A stretch of DNA of 64,000 nt from Terriglobia bacterium. GTDB lineage: Bacteria; Acidobacteriota; Terriglobia; UBA7540. The position numbers and the translations under genes are program-made. A model generated the notes under the pieces. That model was not told the origin of the DNA. It saw nothing but the letters and a program-made list of their open reading frames with translations, and did not search any database. Location: assembly GCA_030038235.1 (NCBI GenBank), contig JASHPE010000122.1, positions 1 through 64,000 on the forward strand, read 5' to 3'. Every line of letters begins with the position of its first letter. The first letter of the stretch is position 1. Positions 45,113 through 53,735 of this stretch are shown here, piece after piece.

Positions 45113-45778
45113 TCAAAAGTACTTTTCCGTCTTGTCCGTCCAATCGAAGTTCCCTTCGTTTGAGTTCACACCCTTGAACGTGAACTTGTTGCCGTACTGA
45201 TCGTGATACGTCAGCTCCTGCGCCTTCGCCTTGACCCCGTGCTGGATGTTCCAGGCGGGGTTGTTCTCAAGGATGATGGGCGTCTTGCCGTCCAAACCGA
45301 TGAGGTAGTTGGCCTTGAAGCCGCCGTGGCCCTCGATTTCGACCTCATGCCGCGTGTCGCCGACCATCTGCGTGATCGTGGCGGTGTCCCAATGCTCGGG
45401 CTTTTTGGAATCGCGATCGAGGTCCCGCGTAATCACGTGCAATCCGGCAGCCTGCTCTGCCGTGGCGCGGCTGTCGATATACCAGACATTCCCCTTCTTG
45501 CCGTGCGCTCCCACCAAGTGCAATCCATCGAGCGAAACCGACCCGTAATGACCGTGCTTGATGTCGAGGGAAAACAGCGAATAGCAGTAGTGGTGCGGCG
45601 ATGGGCCCGCATCAAAGTTACAAGTGCAAGGAACGGCGCACGAGCACGCCTCGCTCAATTCTCCCATCATCTCCCAGTGCTCGCCATGGGGTTTGGGAAT
45701 ATCGGCGCCGCGGGCCAGCATCACGCCCAGGAAAACCATGGAGAAGGCTACCACCCCTATCGCCCGGAATCCCTTCAT
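45113..45778 (-). CDS. Secreted DUF1326-type protein
   Basis: 221 residues from the ATG at 45778 with GGGAG upstream. Signal peptide (1-24), then EACSCAVPCTCNF, the Cys-rich motif characteristic of DUF1326 proteins, and a beta-rich remainder. The motif could bind metal; function is unknown. Divergent from mazG. Confidence 0.85.
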   Translation of the reverse strand: MKGFRAIGVVAFSMVFLGVMLARGADIPKPHGEHWEMMGELSEACSCAVPCTCNFDAGPSPHHYCYSLFSLDIKHGHYGSVSLDGLHLVGAHGKKGNVWYIDSRATAEQAAGLHVITRDLDRDSKKPEHWDTATITQMVGDTRHEVEIEGHGGFKANYLIGLDGKTPIILENNPAWNIQHGVKAKAQELTYHDQYGNKFTFKGVNSNEGNFDWTDKTEKYF

Positions 45779-45995
45779 GTGCACACTCCCTGCTCTCCCA
45801 TCAGATGCCGCCGCTACGGCGACGCTGCAAGCCCTGATGGTGCAACCGTCTGCTGTCAGTTCGTTCCTGACTGCTCTGATTATAGCGGAAGACGCGACAG
45901 CGGGTTGCGGTGTGCGGCTTTGCCACGTGCCTCGCCCCTTGCCACTCTGCGAATGCGGTTGTTACAGTTAACCGTTCGACCTTGGAAACCGGCGA

Positions 45996-46877
45996 ATGGC
46001 GAATCCAGCAAATCCTGACGATCGTTTAGGCCGGGCGCTCGCACAGCTCGTGGAGTTGACTGCGAAGCTGCGAAGCCCGGGCGGCTGCCCGTGGGACCGC
46101 GCGCAGGACTACGACTCCTTGAAGGCGCTGCTGCTGGAGGAAGCGTACGAGGTGGTCGACGCGGTCAACCTGCGCGATTTCGACGGGCTCGAGGACGAGC
46201 TGGGCGACCTGCTGTTTCAGGTGGTTTTCTACTCGCGGCTGGCCGAGGAGGAAGGCCGATTCGCCCTGGCCGGCGTGATGGAGCGGCTGCACCGGAAGCT
46301 GGTGCGTCGACATCCCCACGTGTTCGGGGAGGCGAAGGCGCGCACGGCGGAAGAAGCGCTGCGAAGCTGGAACAGCGTCAAGGAGCAGGAGCGGGAGGCG
46401 AGCCCGGCGCCGGCGGAATCGATCCTCGAAGGCACCGCTGGCAAGCTGCCCGCGACGCTCGAGGCTCATGAGTTGGGCGTGCGCGTGGCAGAAGCCGGAT
46501 TCGACTGGCCTGACGCCCGTGCCGTGCTCGACAAGGTCCAGGAAGAGGTCGACGAGTTGCGCCGCGAACTGCACACCACGGGCGATGCGCCCGGCGAGTA
46601 CGACCGGGCTCGCCGCGAGGAAGAACTCGGCCATCTGCTTTTTTCGCTGAGCCAGCTCGCGCGCCACCTCGGTACCGATCCCGAGAGCTGCCTCCGTCGA
46701 GGCAATCACAAATTCCGGCGGCGCTTTCAGGCGTTGGAGCGGAAAATCGCGCGCCAAGGCCGCAAGCTCACCGATTGCAGCCTGGCGGAGCTCGAGAGTA
46801 TCTGGAGCATGGTGAAGGCCGCGGAAAACTTTTCGTCGGCCGAGGCTTCCGCGGATACCGCTGCGGACGCCGGGTGA
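45996..46877 (+). CDS. mazG: Nucleoside triphosphate pyrophosphohydrolase MazG
   Basis: 293 residues with two all-alpha MazG domains. First: CPWDRAQDYDSLKALLLEEAYEVVDAV and EDELGDLLFQVVFYSRLAEE (metal-binding ExxE and ExxD pairs). Second: DKVQEEVDELRRE and REEELGHLLFSLSQLARHL. It hydrolyses NTPs, as a house-cleaning or stringent-response modulating enzyme. The GNAT gene follows within six bases. Confidence 0.95.
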   Translation: MANPANPDDRLGRALAQLVELTAKLRSPGGCPWDRAQDYDSLKALLLEEAYEVVDAVNLRDFDGLEDELGDLLFQVVFYSRLAEEEGRFALAGVMERLHRKLVRRHPHVFGEAKARTAEEALRSWNSVKEQEREASPAPAESILEGTAGKLPATLEAHELGVRVAEAGFDWPDARAVLDKVQEEVDELRRELHTTGDAPGEYDRARREEELGHLLFSLSQLARHLGTDPESCLRRGNHKFRRRFQALERKIARQGRKLTDCSLAELESIWSMVKAAENFSSAEASADTAADAG

Positions 46878-46882
46878 CATCG

Positions 46883-47764
46883 ATGCCGCAGACTGCACGG
46901 CAATTTACGCAATTCGAGATGCCGTCCGCGCCGGACGGCTACGTCATCCGGCCATGCCGAGGTATGGCAGAGCTGGAAGCCTGCGTCCGGTTGCAACAGC
47001 AGGTCTGGGGCTACGAGCCGGCCGAGGTCTACCCGGTGCGGCTCTTCGTCAACCTGACGCACATCGGTGGACACGTCCTCGGAGCATTCAAGCATAGGTC
47101 CGGTGCGGGCAGAGCAGCGAGGAAGGCAGCAGGACAAGACGACGAACTGGTGGGATTCGTCATGGCAATGCCGGCGTGGCGCGACGGACAGCGCTATCTG
47201 CACTCGCTCTCGCTCGCGGTCGCACCCGGCCACGAAAATCACGGACTCGGACGGCTGCTGAAGCTCGGCCAACGCGAGATCGCGATCAAGCAAGGCATCG
47301 CGCGCATCGAATGGACTTTCGATCCGCTGCGCGCCAAGAACGCGTTCTTCAATATCGAGCGCCTCGGCGCCAGCACGCGACGCTATCAGCCGGACTACTA
47401 CGGCAGCGTGCACAGCCGATTGCAGCAGGGCCTGCCAAGCGATCGTCTGGTATGCGAGTGGTGGCTGCGCTCAGCGCGGGTGCGGCGGGCGCTGACGCAG
47501 CGATCGGCTGAACACAGGGTGCGGCCCACAAGCGCGCGCTCGAAGACGGCGGAGATCGAAATTCCGGCAGACTTCGGATCGCTTGCGCAGCGCGATCCTG
47601 CGCAAGCGCTCGCCATTCAGCGATCCGTACGCCGGAAGTTCGAACGCTGCTTCAAGCGCGGCCTCGCGGTAACCGGCTTCGAGCGCGGCGAGGAGGTTGG
47701 ACACTACATCTTGGAAAGCACATCAAAACACAGAGCCGCAGAGGCACAGAGGAGAGATAAGTAA
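46883..47764 (+). CDS. GNAT-family N-acyltransferase (COG3375-like)
   Basis: 293 residues from the ATG at 46883. GNAT core: LVGFVMAMPAWRDG, LHSLSLAVAPGHENHGLGRLLKLGQRE (acyl-CoA-binding region) and IEWTFDPLRAKNAFFNIERLG. COG3375-type enzymes are found beside OSBS/N-succinylamino-acid racemases, as here, where one relative is a D-amino-acid N-succinyltransferase. The last 14 codons run through a CACAGAG-type intergenic repeat, so the C-terminus may be repeat-extended. Confidence 0.88.
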   Translation: MPQTARQFTQFEMPSAPDGYVIRPCRGMAELEACVRLQQQVWGYEPAEVYPVRLFVNLTHIGGHVLGAFKHRSGAGRAARKAAGQDDELVGFVMAMPAWRDGQRYLHSLSLAVAPGHENHGLGRLLKLGQREIAIKQGIARIEWTFDPLRAKNAFFNIERLGASTRRYQPDYYGSVHSRLQQGLPSDRLVCEWWLRSARVRRALTQRSAEHRVRPTSARSKTAEIEIPADFGSLAQRDPAQALAIQRSVRRKFERCFKRGLAVTGFERGEEVGHYILESTSKHRAAEAQRRDK

Positions 47765-47899
47765 CACTCGGACGGAAATATCACCGCGTGTTTCGAGTGG
47801 CCAGAGAGTTCAGAAAGTTCACCGTGACTGTGAACTTCGTCGTTTTCTCAAGTTTCTTCCTTAACTCCGCGCCGCTCTGTCTCTGGGTTTGGTTTTCTG

Positions 47900-49006
47900 A
47901 TGAGAATTGACCGTATCGAGCTTCGCCAGATTCAGCTTCCGCTGGTTCACTTCTTCGAGACCAGCTTCGGACGCACGACCGTGCGTCGCATTCTGCTGCT
48001 GCGTGCTGAGTGCGCGGGCGTGACCGGCTGGGGCGAGGCCACCTGCGGCGAGTCGCCGCTTTACAACTACGAGACGCCGGAGACCGCCTGGCACATCCTG
48101 AGCGATTTCCTGATTCCTGGCACGCTCGGGCGCGACCTCGCCGGTCCGGGCGAAATCGCGTCGCGATTCAAGCCCATCCGCGGCCACAACATGGCCAAGG
48201 CGGCGCTCGAAAACGCGCTCTGGGACATCGAAGCGCAGCAGAAAGGCGTGGCGCTTTCGAGGCTAATCGGCGGTACGCTGAAAGAGATTCCGTGCGGCGT
48301 CTCCATCGGCATTCAGAACTCCGTGGAGGAGCTGCTCGACAAGATCCAGGTCGAATTGAGCGCCGGATATCAGCGCATCAAGATCAAGATCAAGCCCGGC
48401 TGGGACGTGGACGTGCTCGAACGCGTGCGCGAGCGCTTCCCGCGGATCGTTCTGTCAGTGGACGCGAATTCGGCGTATTCGCTCGCCGATCTCGACCACC
48501 TGAAGAGCTTCGATCGCTTCAACTTGCTCATGATCGAGCAGCCTTTGCATTGGAATGACATCATCGACCACGCCGCGCTGCAGCGCGAGCTGAAGACCGC
48601 GATCTGCCTGGATGAGTCGATCCACGACGCGGACGACGCGCGCAAAGCGATCGAGGCCGGCGCCTGCAAGATCATCAACATCAAGCTGGGACGCGTGGGC
48701 GGCTTCACGAGCGCGAAGCAGGTGCATGACGTCTGCCGGGCACGCCACGTTCCCGTCTGGTGCGGCGGAATGCTGGAGAGCGGCGTCGGGCGCGCGCACA
48801 ACATCGCCATGTCGACGCTTTCCGGCTTCACGCTGCCCGGCGATGTCTCCGCCAGCCGGCGCTACTGGCGCGAGGATATCATCGACCCGGAAGTCACGGT
48901 AAGCCCGAACGGAACCATCCGCGTGCCGCAAGCGCCGGGCCTTGGCTACACTCCGAGCCTCGAACGAATCGAGCGCGCCGCCGTGCGGAAGGAGTCGTTT
49001 GCCTAG
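47900..49006 (+). CDS. menC: o-Succinylbenzoate synthase / N-succinylamino-acid racemase
   Basis: 368 residues, enolase superfamily. Visible catalytic set: Lys pair in YQRIKIKIKPG, Asp in SVDANSAY, Glu in MIEQPL, Asp in LDESIH and Lys in NIKLGRVGG. Members of this branch make o-succinylbenzoate for menaquinone, racemise N-succinyl amino acids, or do both. No other men genes are nearby and a GNAT precedes it, which favours the racemase role; the symbol menC is by homology only. Confidence 0.88.
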   Translation: MRIDRIELRQIQLPLVHFFETSFGRTTVRRILLLRAECAGVTGWGEATCGESPLYNYETPETAWHILSDFLIPGTLGRDLAGPGEIASRFKPIRGHNMAKAALENALWDIEAQQKGVALSRLIGGTLKEIPCGVSIGIQNSVEELLDKIQVELSAGYQRIKIKIKPGWDVDVLERVRERFPRIVLSVDANSAYSLADLDHLKSFDRFNLLMIEQPLHWNDIIDHAALQRELKTAICLDESIHDADDARKAIEAGACKIINIKLGRVGGFTSAKQVHDVCRARHVPVWCGGMLESGVGRAHNIAMSTLSGFTLPGDVSASRRYWREDIIDPEVTVSPNGTIRVPQAPGLGYTPSLERIERAAVRKESFA

Positions 49007-49061
49007 AACGGCGCCAGCCCCGACATCGTCCCCACACGCCTCCAGCGCAGCGGGGAGTGGG

Positions 49062-49991
49062 GTGGCGGAAACCGCTGCAGCGCGGCGTCATCCTCATCAT
49101 CGGCACGGCCTGATGCACCTGCTGATGTTGATCGGCACCTTCTTCTGGGCCAGCAACATTATTGCAGGCAAGGTGGTGCTGCGCAGCATGCCGCCGATGG
49201 CTCTAGCTCAGGCGCGCGTGACGGGCGCAGCCCTGGTTTTCCTCACTCTGTTCGCGCTATGGCGCGGGCGGCCGCCGCTCAGAATGTCGATCCGCGACCT
49301 TGGCTATCTGGCCCTGACCGCCCTGTTCGGCATCACGCTGAATCAGATCTTCTTCATCGGCGGAATCGGCCGGACCTCGGCCGCGCACGCCGGACTGATC
49401 GTGGCGCTAGGACCGGTGATGGTGCTGATTCTCTCATCGGCGATGCGCCTGGAAGCGCTTACGCTGCTCAAGTCCGCAGGCGCCGCCATTTCGCTCGGCG
49501 GCGTGGCCGTGCTGAGCACGGGCAAACCGTCGCCGGGCAGCGATGCAACGATTTCCGGCGACGTGATCATGCTGCTCGGCACGGCGGTCTTCGCCTATTA
49601 CACAATCCTGCTCAAGAAGGTGGCGAATCGCTACGATGCCGTGACCCTGAACGCGATCATTTTTGTGCTCGGCGCCACCATGATGCTGCCCGTCAGCGCA
49701 CGCACACTGTTCGCCGTGAACTGGACCGCACTGCCGGCGGACGCGTGGTGGTGCATCGCATTCATCGTCACTTGCGGGTCGGTGCTCGCGTACCTGATCT
49801 ATGCGTTCGCCCTGACCGAATTAACCGCCTCACGCGTGGCGGCATTCAATTATCTGCAGCCGGTGATCGCCGCCGGGCTCGGCTTGTGGTTGCTGGCCGA
49901 AGGCATAACGGGACGAGCGCTCGCCGGCGGGGCGCTGATCCTGCTCGGCGTCTACCTGGCGGAACGCGAAGGAAAGGTCCAAGAGGCATGA
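49062..49991 (+). CDS. EamA/DMT-family transporter
   Basis: 309 residues from a GTG with GGGGAG upstream; an ATG at 49113 without a ribosome-binding site is the alternative and would still give a full protein of 292. Ten predicted helices in two EamA repeats, each ending in the typical Tyr/Gly-rich helix. Probable exporter of amino acids or other metabolites. Its stop overlaps the next start by four bases, indicating co-translation. Confidence 0.88.
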   Translation: MAETAAARRHPHHRHGLMHLLMLIGTFFWASNIIAGKVVLRSMPPMALAQARVTGAALVFLTLFALWRGRPPLRMSIRDLGYLALTALFGITLNQIFFIGGIGRTSAAHAGLIVALGPVMVLILSSAMRLEALTLLKSAGAAISLGGVAVLSTGKPSPGSDATISGDVIMLLGTAVFAYYTILLKKVANRYDAVTLNAIIFVLGATMMLPVSARTLFAVNWTALPADAWWCIAFIVTCGSVLAYLIYAFALTELTASRVAAFNYLQPVIAAGLGLWLLAEGITGRALAGGALILLGVYLAEREGKVQEA

Positions 49992-51046
49992 GCGAGAAAA
50001 CCCGGCGAATCGCTTTCATCCCCGGCGACGGCATCGGCATCGAGGTGACCGCCGAAGCCATCAAGGCCCTGGAGGCACTGATCAAAAGCCATGGTCTTGC
50101 CGTCGACTATCGGGTGTTCGACTGGGGCGCGGAGAAGTACCTGCGCGAAGGCGTCAGCCTGCCCGAGGGTGCGTTCGACATCTTCCGGCGGGATTACGCC
50201 GCCATCTTCATTGGAGCGCTGGGCGATCCGCGCGTGCCCTCCAACCAGCACGCCGCCGACATCCTGCTCGGCACGCGATTCAACCTCGACCTCTACGTGA
50301 ATCAGCGCCCCGTCAAACTGCTCGATGCGCGTCTGTGCCCACTAAAGAATCGCTCCGAGCAGGACGTGGACTTCGTCATCTTCCGCGAAAACACCGAAGG
50401 GCTGTACGTGGGCATGGGCGGCGTGTTCAAGAAGAATACGCCGGACGAAATCGCGGTGCAGGAGGACATGAACACCCGCAAAGGTGTGGAACGAATCCTG
50501 GTGTACGCTTTCGAATATGCAGGCGCCCATGGATTGAAAAAGCTCTGCATGAGCGACAAGGCCAACGCGCTGCCTTTCGGCCACGGCCTGTGGCAGCGAG
50601 CCTTCGCCGAGGTGCGCAAGCGCTATCCCGGCATCGAATCGCGGCATCTGTACGTGGACACGCTGAACATGGAACTGGTCCGCGACCCCAGCCAGTTCGA
50701 GGTGATCGTCACCTGCAACATGTTCGGCGACATCCTGAGCGATCTCGGCGCGGCCCTGCAAGGTGGACTCGGGCTCGCGCCTTCCGCCAACATCCATCCC
50801 GGGCAGGTGTCGATGTTCGAGACGGTACATGGGTCCGCACCAAATATCGCGGGCAAGAACGTCGCGAATCCGATGGCGGCAGTGCTCACGGTCGGCATGA
50901 TGCTTGATCATCTCGGCCACGCCCAGGCCGCGGCGCGCGCGGAAGAAGCGGTACGTGAGGCGATTCGCGAAAACGTCACCACCCCCGACCTGGGCGGTAG
51001 CTTCGGCACGCGCGAAACCGGCGATTGGATCGCGGCCCGGCTGTAA
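49988..51046 (+). CDS. Isocitrate/isopropylmalate dehydrogenase-family enzyme
   Basis: 352 residues. Beta-decarboxylating dehydrogenase motifs: IPGDGIGIEV, the substrate loop NLDLYVNQRPVKLL, FRENTEGLYVGMGG, DTLNMELVRDP, TCNMFGDILSDLGAAL and ETVHGSAPNIAGKN. Substrate could be 3-isopropylmalate, D-malate/tartrate or isocitrate; sequence alone does not decide. No other leucine-pathway gene is present nearby. Confidence 0.92.
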   Translation: MSEKTRRIAFIPGDGIGIEVTAEAIKALEALIKSHGLAVDYRVFDWGAEKYLREGVSLPEGAFDIFRRDYAAIFIGALGDPRVPSNQHAADILLGTRFNLDLYVNQRPVKLLDARLCPLKNRSEQDVDFVIFRENTEGLYVGMGGVFKKNTPDEIAVQEDMNTRKGVERILVYAFEYAGAHGLKKLCMSDKANALPFGHGLWQRAFAEVRKRYPGIESRHLYVDTLNMELVRDPSQFEVIVTCNMFGDILSDLGAALQGGLGLAPSANIHPGQVSMFETVHGSAPNIAGKNVANPMAAVLTVGMMLDHLGHAQAAARAEEAVREAIRENVTTPDLGGSFGTRETGDWIAARL

Positions 51047-51049
51047 GAA

Positions 51050-51760
51050 TCAGTAACCAGACGACACGGGCGCGGCGCGCCTGCGCTGGCCGAACATCAG
51101 CCCCACAAGCATGCCCGTGACGAATCCCCCGACGTGATCCCACCAGGCAATCCCTCCGGCCTGTGTAGCCGTCTCCACAGAGAGCATGTGGTAGCCGGAA
51201 ATGAACTGGATCAGAAACCAGTAGCCGAGCACGAACACCGCCGGAAGCTGGAAGGTCCAGAAAATCAGGGGGAAAATGGTCAGCTTGATGCGCGCGGCGG
51301 GAGTGGCCACAAAATACGCGCCGAGCACGCCGGCAATCGCTCCGCTTGCACCGATGCTCGGCAGGTTCGACCCGGCGTTCAGGTAGATATGGAGCAGCGC
51401 GCCGAGAAATCCGCTGGCGAAGTAAAGGATGAGGAATTTGAAATGCCCGAATCGATCCTCAACCGTGCGTCCAAAAACGTACAGGAACAGCATATTGCCC
51501 AGGATATGCAGCCAGCCCGCGTGGATGAACATGGAGGCGAAGATGGGCACGACGAATCCGGCAGGCGTCATCATCGCCAAACCGCGCACCGTTGTGTAGC
51601 GTGCGGGGACGATTCCGTAGAGGAAAATCAGCCGGTTCACCTCGTTGCCGCGTAGGGACAGCTCCATCCAGAACACATAGAAGTTGGCCAGGATGATCGC
51701 CAGCGTGCAGAACCAGAACGTGGTACGGCGGACGTTATCGTCGAGGGGAAGCGGCACCAT
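51050..51760 (-). CDS. Rhomboid-family intramembrane serine protease
   Basis: 236 residues, six or more helices. Catalytic dyad: Ser139 in the GASG motif (GASGAIAGVLGAYF) and His209 in WWDHVGGFVTGM; the accessory HxxxN (HILGN, His85/Asn89) is also present. Acts in the inner membrane; substrates unknown. Convergent with the dehydrogenase gene, four bases apart. Confidence 0.95.
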   Translation of the reverse strand: MVPLPLDDNVRRTTFWFCTLAIILANFYVFWMELSLRGNEVNRLIFLYGIVPARYTTVRGLAMMTPAGFVVPIFASMFIHAGWLHILGNMLFLYVFGRTVEDRFGHFKFLILYFASGFLGALLHIYLNAGSNLPSIGASGAIAGVLGAYFVATPAARIKLTIFPLIFWTFQLPAVFVLGYWFLIQFISGYHMLSVETATQAGGIAWWDHVGGFVTGMLVGLMFGQRRRAAPVSSGY

Positions 51761-51836
51761 CCGTGGAGCATTTTAGCGTGCCGCGAAGCTAACCTGCGAG
51801 GAGAAAAGTCCGAAGGGAGAGGACGCGACGATTTTC

Positions 51837-51931
51837 GAGGTGGAGGAGTTCCTTGGTCCGCCTGGCCGGAGGAGCGCAGGCCGACCAAGGCTCCTCCCCC
51901 AACCTCAGGCAGGCAGTCTTGATTGCCTGCC
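51837..51931. repeat. 95-nt structured element, copy 1
   Basis: An imperfect outer helix (GAGGTGGAGGAG with CTCCTCC...AACCTC), an inner CCTTGGTC/GACCAAGG helix, a GCCTG/CAGGC stem topped by GCCGGAGGAG, then a separate hairpin with 8-base arms GGCAGGCA/TGCCTGCC. The same layout and exactly the same length recur at 51964-52058. The strand of function is unknown. Confidence 0.7.
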
Positions 51932-51963
51932 GAACCGCATTGTCAAAGAGTCTTTGAAAGCGA

Positions 51964-52058
51964 GAGGTAGGGGAGTGCCCTCGCCCGCTTGGCCGGAGGA
52001 GTAACAAGCGGACCTGGGCTTTCCCCTACCTCCTGGCAGGCGAATCTTGCCGCCTGCC
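51964..52058. repeat. 95-nt structured element, copy 2
   Basis: Outer helix GAGGTAGGGGA/TCCCCTACCTC (11 perfect pairs), GCCC/GGGC, CCGCTTG/CAAGCGG, apical GCCGGAGGAG as in copy 1, then the hairpin GGCAGGCG/CGCCTGCC. Helices differ in sequence from copy 1 but are conserved as pairs, i.e. compensatory changes. Confidence 0.75.
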
Positions 52059-52195
52059 AAACTTTGAGGGCGTTACCGGCCCAATGGAGAACGGGAAAGC
52101 TGCGCGATTCCAACCGCGTTTCCCGGCCTCCATTACGCCGATTCGGCCCTCACGACCGAACACCCAACAGTTACTCAAGTACTCAGGCGGGAAAA

Positions 52196-52558
52196 TCAGG
52201 ACGCGTCGCCAAATACAAGCGCCTGCTGCATACCCGCGAAGCGAATCTCAAGGATCTTCGGCGCACCGTTTCCGTCGTTGGAATAGATAACGGCGTCGGT
52301 GTCATATTTGATGCCGCGATCCACCCACTTTGCCTGCGCCGAAGCCACAGTCTCTTTGCCCTTCATGAAACTGACCGTAGGATCGCCGCCCGGCGCCGAC
52401 CAGGTTACGTTGTAGCTGCCCGCCGCGAGCGTCGCGCCGTTGACATCGACAGCCTTGTTGATGGTTACGTGCTTGCCATTCTTGGCGAATGCGCATCCGG
52501 CAACCAGCACGATCAGCAGAATCGCCGGTGCCACGAGCTTTTGAAGCCGAAGGTTCAT
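52196..52558 (-). CDS. Small secreted protein of unknown function
   Basis: 120 residues with a signal peptide (1-25, ending AGCAFA; a Cys there also permits a lipoprotein reading, weakly). The mature part is beta-rich with VDVNGATLAAGSYNVTW and ALVFGDAS near the end. Similar small secreted beta proteins are common in Acidobacteria. No role can be assigned. Confidence 0.75.
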   Translation of the reverse strand: MNLRLQKLVAPAILLIVLVAGCAFAKNGKHVTINKAVDVNGATLAAGSYNVTWSAPGGDPTVSFMKGKETVASAQAKWVDRGIKYDTDAVIYSNDGNGAPKILEIRFAGMQQALVFGDAS

Positions 52559-53325
52559 GTCTTGCCTCTCTTTTTAGGATTTGTGCGAGCCAGGCTCGCG
52601 ACTAGTCCCTCCGGCAAGACCAGAGTGGGTGAACTGCAAGGAAATGCAAATCTTAAATGACCACTTGCATTTCCAACCCTCCGCGCTTTACAATCTGCGC
52701 GGGGTCAAACGCAAAGAGGCGCGCCTCTCAGGGTCGAGCCTGCTGCGTTGCCCGGATCGCCGTTGCTCTCAGGCCGCCAAACCGTTGGCAGCGGCGATCC
52801 GACCGACCCCTTTTAACACGCCAAAAAAATTAGACGCAGCCGGACGCATCCGGGTTATCAGCCGCGCCCATAAAAACGACAAAAAAATTTTCGACCTGTC
52901 TTTCCCCGGCTCAGGCCGTCAACAGCAATACGGCCGTCGCCACGGAAAAGTTCCCGAACCGCCATGATTTTTCGATTCGATATCCCGCCGCCCATATCCC
53001 TTGCACACCCGCGTCGTCTTGCCGCAAGCGCCGTGCCATTCTTTTGAATCATCGAAGTGCTTGCGCCCAATGAAAATACTCGTCTGGGGCAGCGTTGCCG
53101 GCCTCTGGCGGCCTGTCCGCCCATGGCGCGTCATGTCCACAAGCGGACAGAGGGCTTTCGAAGGTTAACAATCGAAACTTGTACCTGGCCTCATGTCAGA
53201 CGTACGGGCGGCCCTTCTGGCCGCCCAATTGCGCCGCATTCCTTGCGCGTGCCATCAGTTGTGCGGCCGCCAGGGCCGCCCGTACGTCTGAATAAGGAGA
53301 CACCGGATTTGACGCAACGTTCCCC
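52559..53325. other. 767-base intergenic region with hairpins and repeat copy C
   Basis: No gene supported. Two strong palindromes: GGAAATGCAA (52640-52649) with TTGCATTTCC (52665-52674), and CGGATCGCCG (52753-52762) with CGGCGATCCG (52792-52801), extendable to 13 pairs with one mismatch. The first lies about 85 bases upstream of the minus-strand secreted-protein start and may be an operator; the second looks like a stable RNA fold. Repeat copy C ends the region. Confidence 0.5.
53196..53291. repeat. Palindromic repeat family 1, copy C
   Basis: Terminal inverted repeats CAGACGTACGGGCGGCCC and GGGCCGCCCGTACGTCTG are perfect over 18 bases; the middle has TTGCGCGTGCCATCAGTT. Ends match copy A exactly on the left. 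It lies 35 bases upstream of the PadR promoter. Confidence 0.88.
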
Positions 53326-53353
53326 TTGACACTCTACAAAAGTGTGCTACACT
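53326..53353 (+). promoter_or_regulatory. Promoter and putative PadR operator
   Basis: TTGACA (53326-53331), 16-base spacer, TACACT (53348-53353). The -10 box overlaps a palindrome AGTGTGCTACACT (53341-53353), placed so that a dimeric repressor would block polymerase. PadR regulators usually control their own operon, hence the operator proposal. Confidence 0.6.
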
Positions 53354-53377
53354 CTTGTCGACTGTCTAGGAGGAGTG

Positions 53378-53707
53378 GTGGACCACAAGACTGATCTTTT
53401 GCAGGGCACGCTCGATCTGCTTATTCTTCGGACCATTGCACTTGCGCCCATGCATGGCTGGGCGATCGGCCAGCGCATCCAGCAAATCTCGAAAGAGGTC
53501 CTTCAGGTGCAGCAGGGATCGCTTTATCCGGCGTTGCACCGGCTTGAGCACCGGGGCCTGGTGAAGGCCGACTGGGGGCCGTCGGAGAATAATCGCCGAG
53601 CCAAGTTCTACAGCCTGACAAAGGCGGGCCGGAAACAACTGGAAGCGGAGCGCGCGAGCTGGGAACGATTGGCCGCCGCCGTCGCACAGGTTCTGGAAAC
53701 AGCGTGA
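53378..53707 (+). CDS. PadR-family transcriptional regulator
   Basis: 109 residues from a GTG after AGGAGGA; a GTG one codon earlier is equally possible. Typical start [17 protein letters not shown], winged-helix [16 protein letters not shown] and [19 protein letters not shown], then a C-terminal helix for dimerisation. It precedes the ADOP permease by 28 bases, an arrangement common in Acidobacteria, and probably represses it. Confidence 0.94.
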   Translation: MDHKTDLLQGTLDLLILRTIALAPMHGWAIGQRIQQISKEVLQVQQGSLYPALHRLEHRGLVKADWGPSENNRRAKFYSLTKAGRKQLEAERASWERLAAAVAQVLETA

Positions 53708-53735
53708 CTCGATTCTGCCGGAGGCAGGAGGCTCT

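Noticed and set aside
51837..52058. Short minus-strand protein across the structured elements
   Set aside because: The 72-codon frame simply follows the palindromic elements and has no ribosome-binding site; RNA or repeat structure explains the sequence better.
52680..52810. Cyclic-di-GMP riboswitch suggested by an ACGCAAAG word
   Set aside because: The other conserved GEMM segments and pairing are absent.
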